Part shown: in pieces, positions 61,680 through 64,000 of the stretch | Layout of the letters: the number at the start of each line of letters is the position of its first letter | Numbering within the stretch: the first letter of the stretch is position 1 | NCBI GenBank assembly: GCA_947487205.1 | Contig: CANKVU010000003.1 | Span: 1 to 64,000, forward strand | DNA: 64,000 nucleotides | Origin: an uncultured Paracoccaceae bacterium | Lineage (GTDB): Bacteria; Pseudomonadota; Alphaproteobacteria; Rhodobacterales; Rhodobacteraceae | Direction of reading: 5' to 3' | Notes under the pieces: generated by a model | The model's input: the letters and a program-made list of their open reading frames with translations, nothing else | What the model was told of the DNA's origin: nothing | Database searches by the model: none | Program-made: the position numbers and the translations under genes

Positions 61680-62435
61680 ATGGGAACGGCGCCCCATATC
61701 CTGATCCTCGGCGGCACGACCGAGGCGACCGCGCTCGCCCGCGCCCTGGCGGCGCGGGGGATGCGCGCCACCCTGTCGCTCGCCGGACGGGTGGCGCGGC
61801 CGGCGCCGCAGCCGGTGCCGCTGCGCGTGGGGGGATTCGGCGGCGCGGCGGGCCTGGCGCGCCACCTTGCCGCGCACGAGATCACCCACCTGGTCGACGC
61901 GACCCATCCCTTCGCCGCGCAGATGAGCCGGAACGCCGTCGCCGCGTCGCGCGCGGTGGGCGTGCCGCTGGTGGCGCTGACGCGGCCGGCATGGCGTCCC
62001 GGGCCGGGCGATCGCTGGCAGGTGGTGGCGGACATGGCGGGCGCCGCCGCAGCGCTGGAGGGGCCGCCGCGCGGCGTCTTCCTTGCCGTGGGGCGGATGC
62101 ATCTGGGCGATTTCGCGGGCCGTCCGCAGCACCGCTACGTGCTGCGGCTGGTCGATCCGCCGGAGGGGCCGCTGCCGCTCCGTGCCGCGCATGTCGAGAT
62201 CGCCCGCGGCCCCTTCACCGAGGCGGCGGACCGGGCGCTGCTGGCGCGGCACCGCGTCGACCTGGTGGTGTCGAAGAACGCCGGCGGCACGGGCGCGCGG
62301 GCCAAGATCGACGCGGCCCGCGCGCTGGGCCTGCCGGTGGTCATGATCGACCGCCCCGCCCTGCCCGAGCGGCGCGAGCTGCACGCGGCCGACGCGGTGA
62401 TCGACTGGATTCACGGCACCGACCGTGGCGTGTAG
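61680..62435 (+). CDS. cobK: Precorrin-6A reductase
   Basis: 251 residues. Marks: ILILGGTTEATALARALAARGMRATLSLAGR, VDATHPFAAQMSRNAV, FLAVGRMHLGDF and DLVVSKNAGGTGARAKIDAARALGLPVVMIDRP. It reduces precorrin-6A with NADPH. It is the only cob gene here on the plus strand, lying between cobL and cobJ, and its last 25 bases overlap the end of cobJ. Confidence 0.94.
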   Translation: MGTAPHILILGGTTEATALARALAARGMRATLSLAGRVARPAPQPVPLRVGGFGGAAGLARHLAAHEITHLVDATHPFAAQMSRNAVAASRAVGVPLVALTRPAWRPGPGDRWQVVADMAGAAAALEGPPRGVFLAVGRMHLGDFAGRPQHRYVLRLVDPPEGPLPLRAAHVEIARGPFTEAADRALLARHRVDLVVSKNAGGTGARAKIDAARALGLPVVMIDRPALPERRELHAADAVIDWIHGTDRGV

Positions 62436-63145
62436 ACGAACCGGCCCACCTGCCGCGTCGTCGAGGCGCCGACGAGGACCATGGTCCGCATGTCGGCCAT
62501 TTCGGGCCGCGCCTGCGAGAGCGGGACCACGCGGATCTCCTCCTCGGGGGTGGTGACGGCGCGGGCGAAGATCACCAGCCGGTCGTCGGCGCAGACCTCG
62601 GACAGGATGGCGAGGGCGCGGGCGAAGCCGTCGGGCCGCGCGCGCGAGCGGGGGTTGTAGAAGGCCATGGCGAGGTCGGCCTCGGCGGCGAGGCGCAGGC
62701 GCCGCTCCACCAGGCTCCACGGCTTGAGGTTGTCGCTGAGGTTCAGGGCGCAGAAATCGTGCCCGAGCGGCGCCCCGACGCGCGCCGCCGCCGCCAGCAT
62801 CGCGGTGATGCCGGGGATCACGGCGATGTCGAGATCGAGCGCCGCCGGGTCGGCCTCCACCGCCTCGAAGACGGCGCTGGCCATGGCGAAGACGCCCGGA
62901 TCGCCGGAGGAGACGACGGCCACCTGCCCGCCGCCGCGCGCCAGTTCCAGCGCGTGATCGGCGCGCTCCCGCTCCACGCGGTTGTCGCTCGCATGCTTGC
63001 GCTGCCCGGGGCTGTCGGGGATGCGGTCCACATAGGGGCCGTAGCCGACGATGTCGGTCGCCTGGGCCATGATGGCCTGCGCCTCGGGGGTGATCATGCC
63101 GTCGCATCCCGGCCCCAGCCCGACGATCCGTACCCAGCCGCTCAT
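62411..63145 (-). CDS. cobJ: Precorrin-3B C17-methyltransferase
   Basis: 244 residues from the ATG at 63145, overlapping the cobI stop. Family marks: VRIVGLGPGCDGMITPEAQAIMAQATDIVGYGPYVDRI, VAVVSSGDPGVFAMASAVFEAVE, AVIPGITAMLAAAARVGAPLGHDFCALNLSDNLKPW and AFYNPRSRARPDGFARAL. It methylates C17 and drives ring contraction. Confidence 0.95.
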   Translation of the reverse strand: MSGWVRIVGLGPGCDGMITPEAQAIMAQATDIVGYGPYVDRIPDSPGQRKHASDNRVERERADHALELARGGGQVAVVSSGDPGVFAMASAVFEAVEADPAALDLDIAVIPGITAMLAAAARVGAPLGHDFCALNLSDNLKPWSLVERRLRLAAEADLAMAFYNPRSRARPDGFARALAILSEVCADDRLVIFARAVTTPEEEIRVVPLSQARPEMADMRTMVLVGASTTRQVGRFVYTPRSVP

Positions 63146-63867
63146 GGCCTGCGCCCCCGTCCGTGGACCAGCACGATGGAGAAGTAGGGGGGGATGCGGT
63201 CCGGCGCTTCGTCGAGGCGCATCACGCATTGCTCGGCCATCGCGGCGCATTCGACGAGCCAGGCCCGGTCGGAGAGCCCGGCGGCGGCCAGCGCGCGGCG
63301 CACCTTGCCGATGTTGCGGCCGATCTTCATCACCACCAGCGCGTCGGCGTCGCGCATCCGCGCCGCCAGCACCTCTTCGGGCAGGGTCGCCATGACGACC
63401 GTCATCACGTCGTCGCCCCAGGTGATCGGCTGCCCGCTGGCCGTCCAGGCCGCCGACATGCCGGTGATCCCGGGCACGACCTCGACGGCCACGTCGCCGC
63501 GCAACCGTTCGTAGAGATGCATGAAGCTGCCGTAGAAGAACGGGTCGCCCTCGCAGGGGACGATCACGTCGGCGCCCGTGGCGGTCACGGCGAGGAGGCG
63601 GGCGCGGCATTCGTCGTAGAAGGCCGACAGGCAGCCGTTATAGGCCGCGTCCTCGAGCGGGATCTCGGTGGTGACGGGGTATTCCATCGCGATCTCGACC
63701 GCGGCGGGGGCCAGCATCCCGTCGATCAGCGTCCGGGCCCGCCCCGCGCGGCCCTTCTTGCGGAAATAGGCGAGGTGGCGGGCGCCGCGGACCAGCCGGT
63801 CGGCGCGCACGCTCATCAGGTCCGGGTCGCCGGGGCCGAGGCCGACGCCGATCACCCGGCCGCTCAT
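63142..63867 (-). CDS. cobI: Precorrin-2 C20-methyltransferase
   Basis: 241 residues from the ATG at 63867. Marks: RVIGVGLGPGDPDLMSVRADRLVRGARHLAYFRKKG, VIVPCEGDPFFYGSFMHLYERL and EVVPGITGMSAAWTASGQPITWGDDVMTVVMATL. It methylates C20 of precorrin-2. ATGA overlaps both with cobJ downstream and cobH upstream. Confidence 0.95.
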   Translation of the reverse strand: MSGRVIGVGLGPGDPDLMSVRADRLVRGARHLAYFRKKGRAGRARTLIDGMLAPAAVEIAMEYPVTTEIPLEDAAYNGCLSAFYDECRARLLAVTATGADVIVPCEGDPFFYGSFMHLYERLRGDVAVEVVPGITGMSAAWTASGQPITWGDDVMTVVMATLPEEVLAARMRDADALVVMKIGRNIGKVRRALAAAGLSDRAWLVECAAMAEQCVMRLDEAPDRIPPYFSIVLVHGRGRRP

Positions 63868-64000
63868 TCCGCGCGGCTCGCGATGGCGTTGATCGCGGCC
63901 ACGGTGATCGCCGATCCGCCCAGCCGTCCCTCGACCACGATCGCGGGGGCGGGGCGGTCGGACCACAGCGCCTGCTTCGATTCCGCGGCGCCGACGAAGC
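63864..64000 (-). CDS. cobH: Precorrin-8X methylmutase (C-terminal part, cut by window edge)
   Basis: The last 45 codons are visible, ending just inside the cobI start. FVGAAESKQALWS and a late VEGRLGGSAITVAAINAI match the CobH/CbiC C-terminus (VGFVGAAESK.AL, GRRGGSA). It moves the C11 methyl to C12, giving hydrogenobyrinic acid. The gene continues beyond 64000, so only this fragment was read. Confidence 0.85.
   Translation of the reverse strand, partial: FVGAAESKQALWSDRPAPAIVVEGRLGGSAITVAAINAIASRAE

Noticed and set aside
57824-64000. Cobalamin riboswitch or CRISPR array
   Set aside because: Looked for conserved B12-box-like leaders before cob genes and for regular direct repeats; none seen. 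Gene spacing here is too tight for a leader except outside the window.

Overview
The window comes from a high-GC alphaproteobacterium, most likely a Rhodobacterales member (Roseobacter/Paracoccaceae type). The clues are several TRAP transporters, a 319-residue malyl-CoA lyase of the Rhodobacter Mcl1 type, an alkaline phosphatase with a VPLPA-type C-terminal sorting signal, the alphaproteobacterial short L36, and an oxygen-dependent-type cobalamin cluster (cobH-I-J-K-L-E-M-B). Names are assigned by reading motifs; no database search was possible.

Layout. Positions 1-2.9 kb look like a decayed accessory patch around tRNA-Ser(GCT): a possible truncated integrase, an HTH-like orphan and an IS21 IstB remnant. 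At 3-9.7 kb are a Sel1-repeat protein, a two-subunit GMC dehydrogenase and a large autotransporter with three 88-residue passenger repeats. At 10-11.5 kb is a dead LysR/short-chain dehydrogenase pair.

The main region of interest is 11.8-26.1 kb, a catabolic cluster headed by a GntR/FCD regulator. One tight operon (12.66-20.29 kb) encodes an isocitrate-lyase-family C-C lyase, an isochorismatase-fold amidase, an FAD fumarate-reductase-like enzyme, an MmgE/PrpD protein, a dihydropyrimidinase-like amidohydrolase, an asparaginase-fold amidase and a PuuE/imidase-like polysaccharide-deacetylase-fold hydrolase. A second operon (21.8-26.1 kb) encodes a DctPQM TRAP transporter plus a second MmgE/PrpD protein. 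Divergent from it is a nitroreductase-methyltransferase fusion. The same inverted repeat lies over the -35 region of both operon promoters. The asparaginase has lost the residues that bind the substrate alpha-amino group. I infer import and breakdown of a small cyclic amide, imide or ureide: ring opening, loss of ammonia, then reduction or hydration and lyase cleavage of the carbon skeleton. The substrate is not known.

At 26.2-31.1 kb is an amino-acid-type ABC transporter operon ending in two dehydrogenases. At 31.6-37.1 kb a LysR gene is divergent from a TAXI-TRAP transporter operon that ends in an AtuA-family protein and its small partner. From 37.1 to 44.3 kb come an SLC13 permease, a DMT exporter, split mnmD/mnmC-like genes, dinB, a NUDIX hydrolase and an N-formylglutamate amidohydrolase.

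From 44.4 to 57.8 kb come tRNA-Val(GAC), rpmJ, a type I secretion ABC/HlyD pair, ald with an Lrp regulator, an esterase, argH with a small lipoprotein and DUF2834 gene, a TlpA-like thioredoxin, the alkaline phosphatase, a D-amino-acid aminotransferase-like gene and mcl1. The window ends inside the cobalamin cluster, with cobH cut by the edge.
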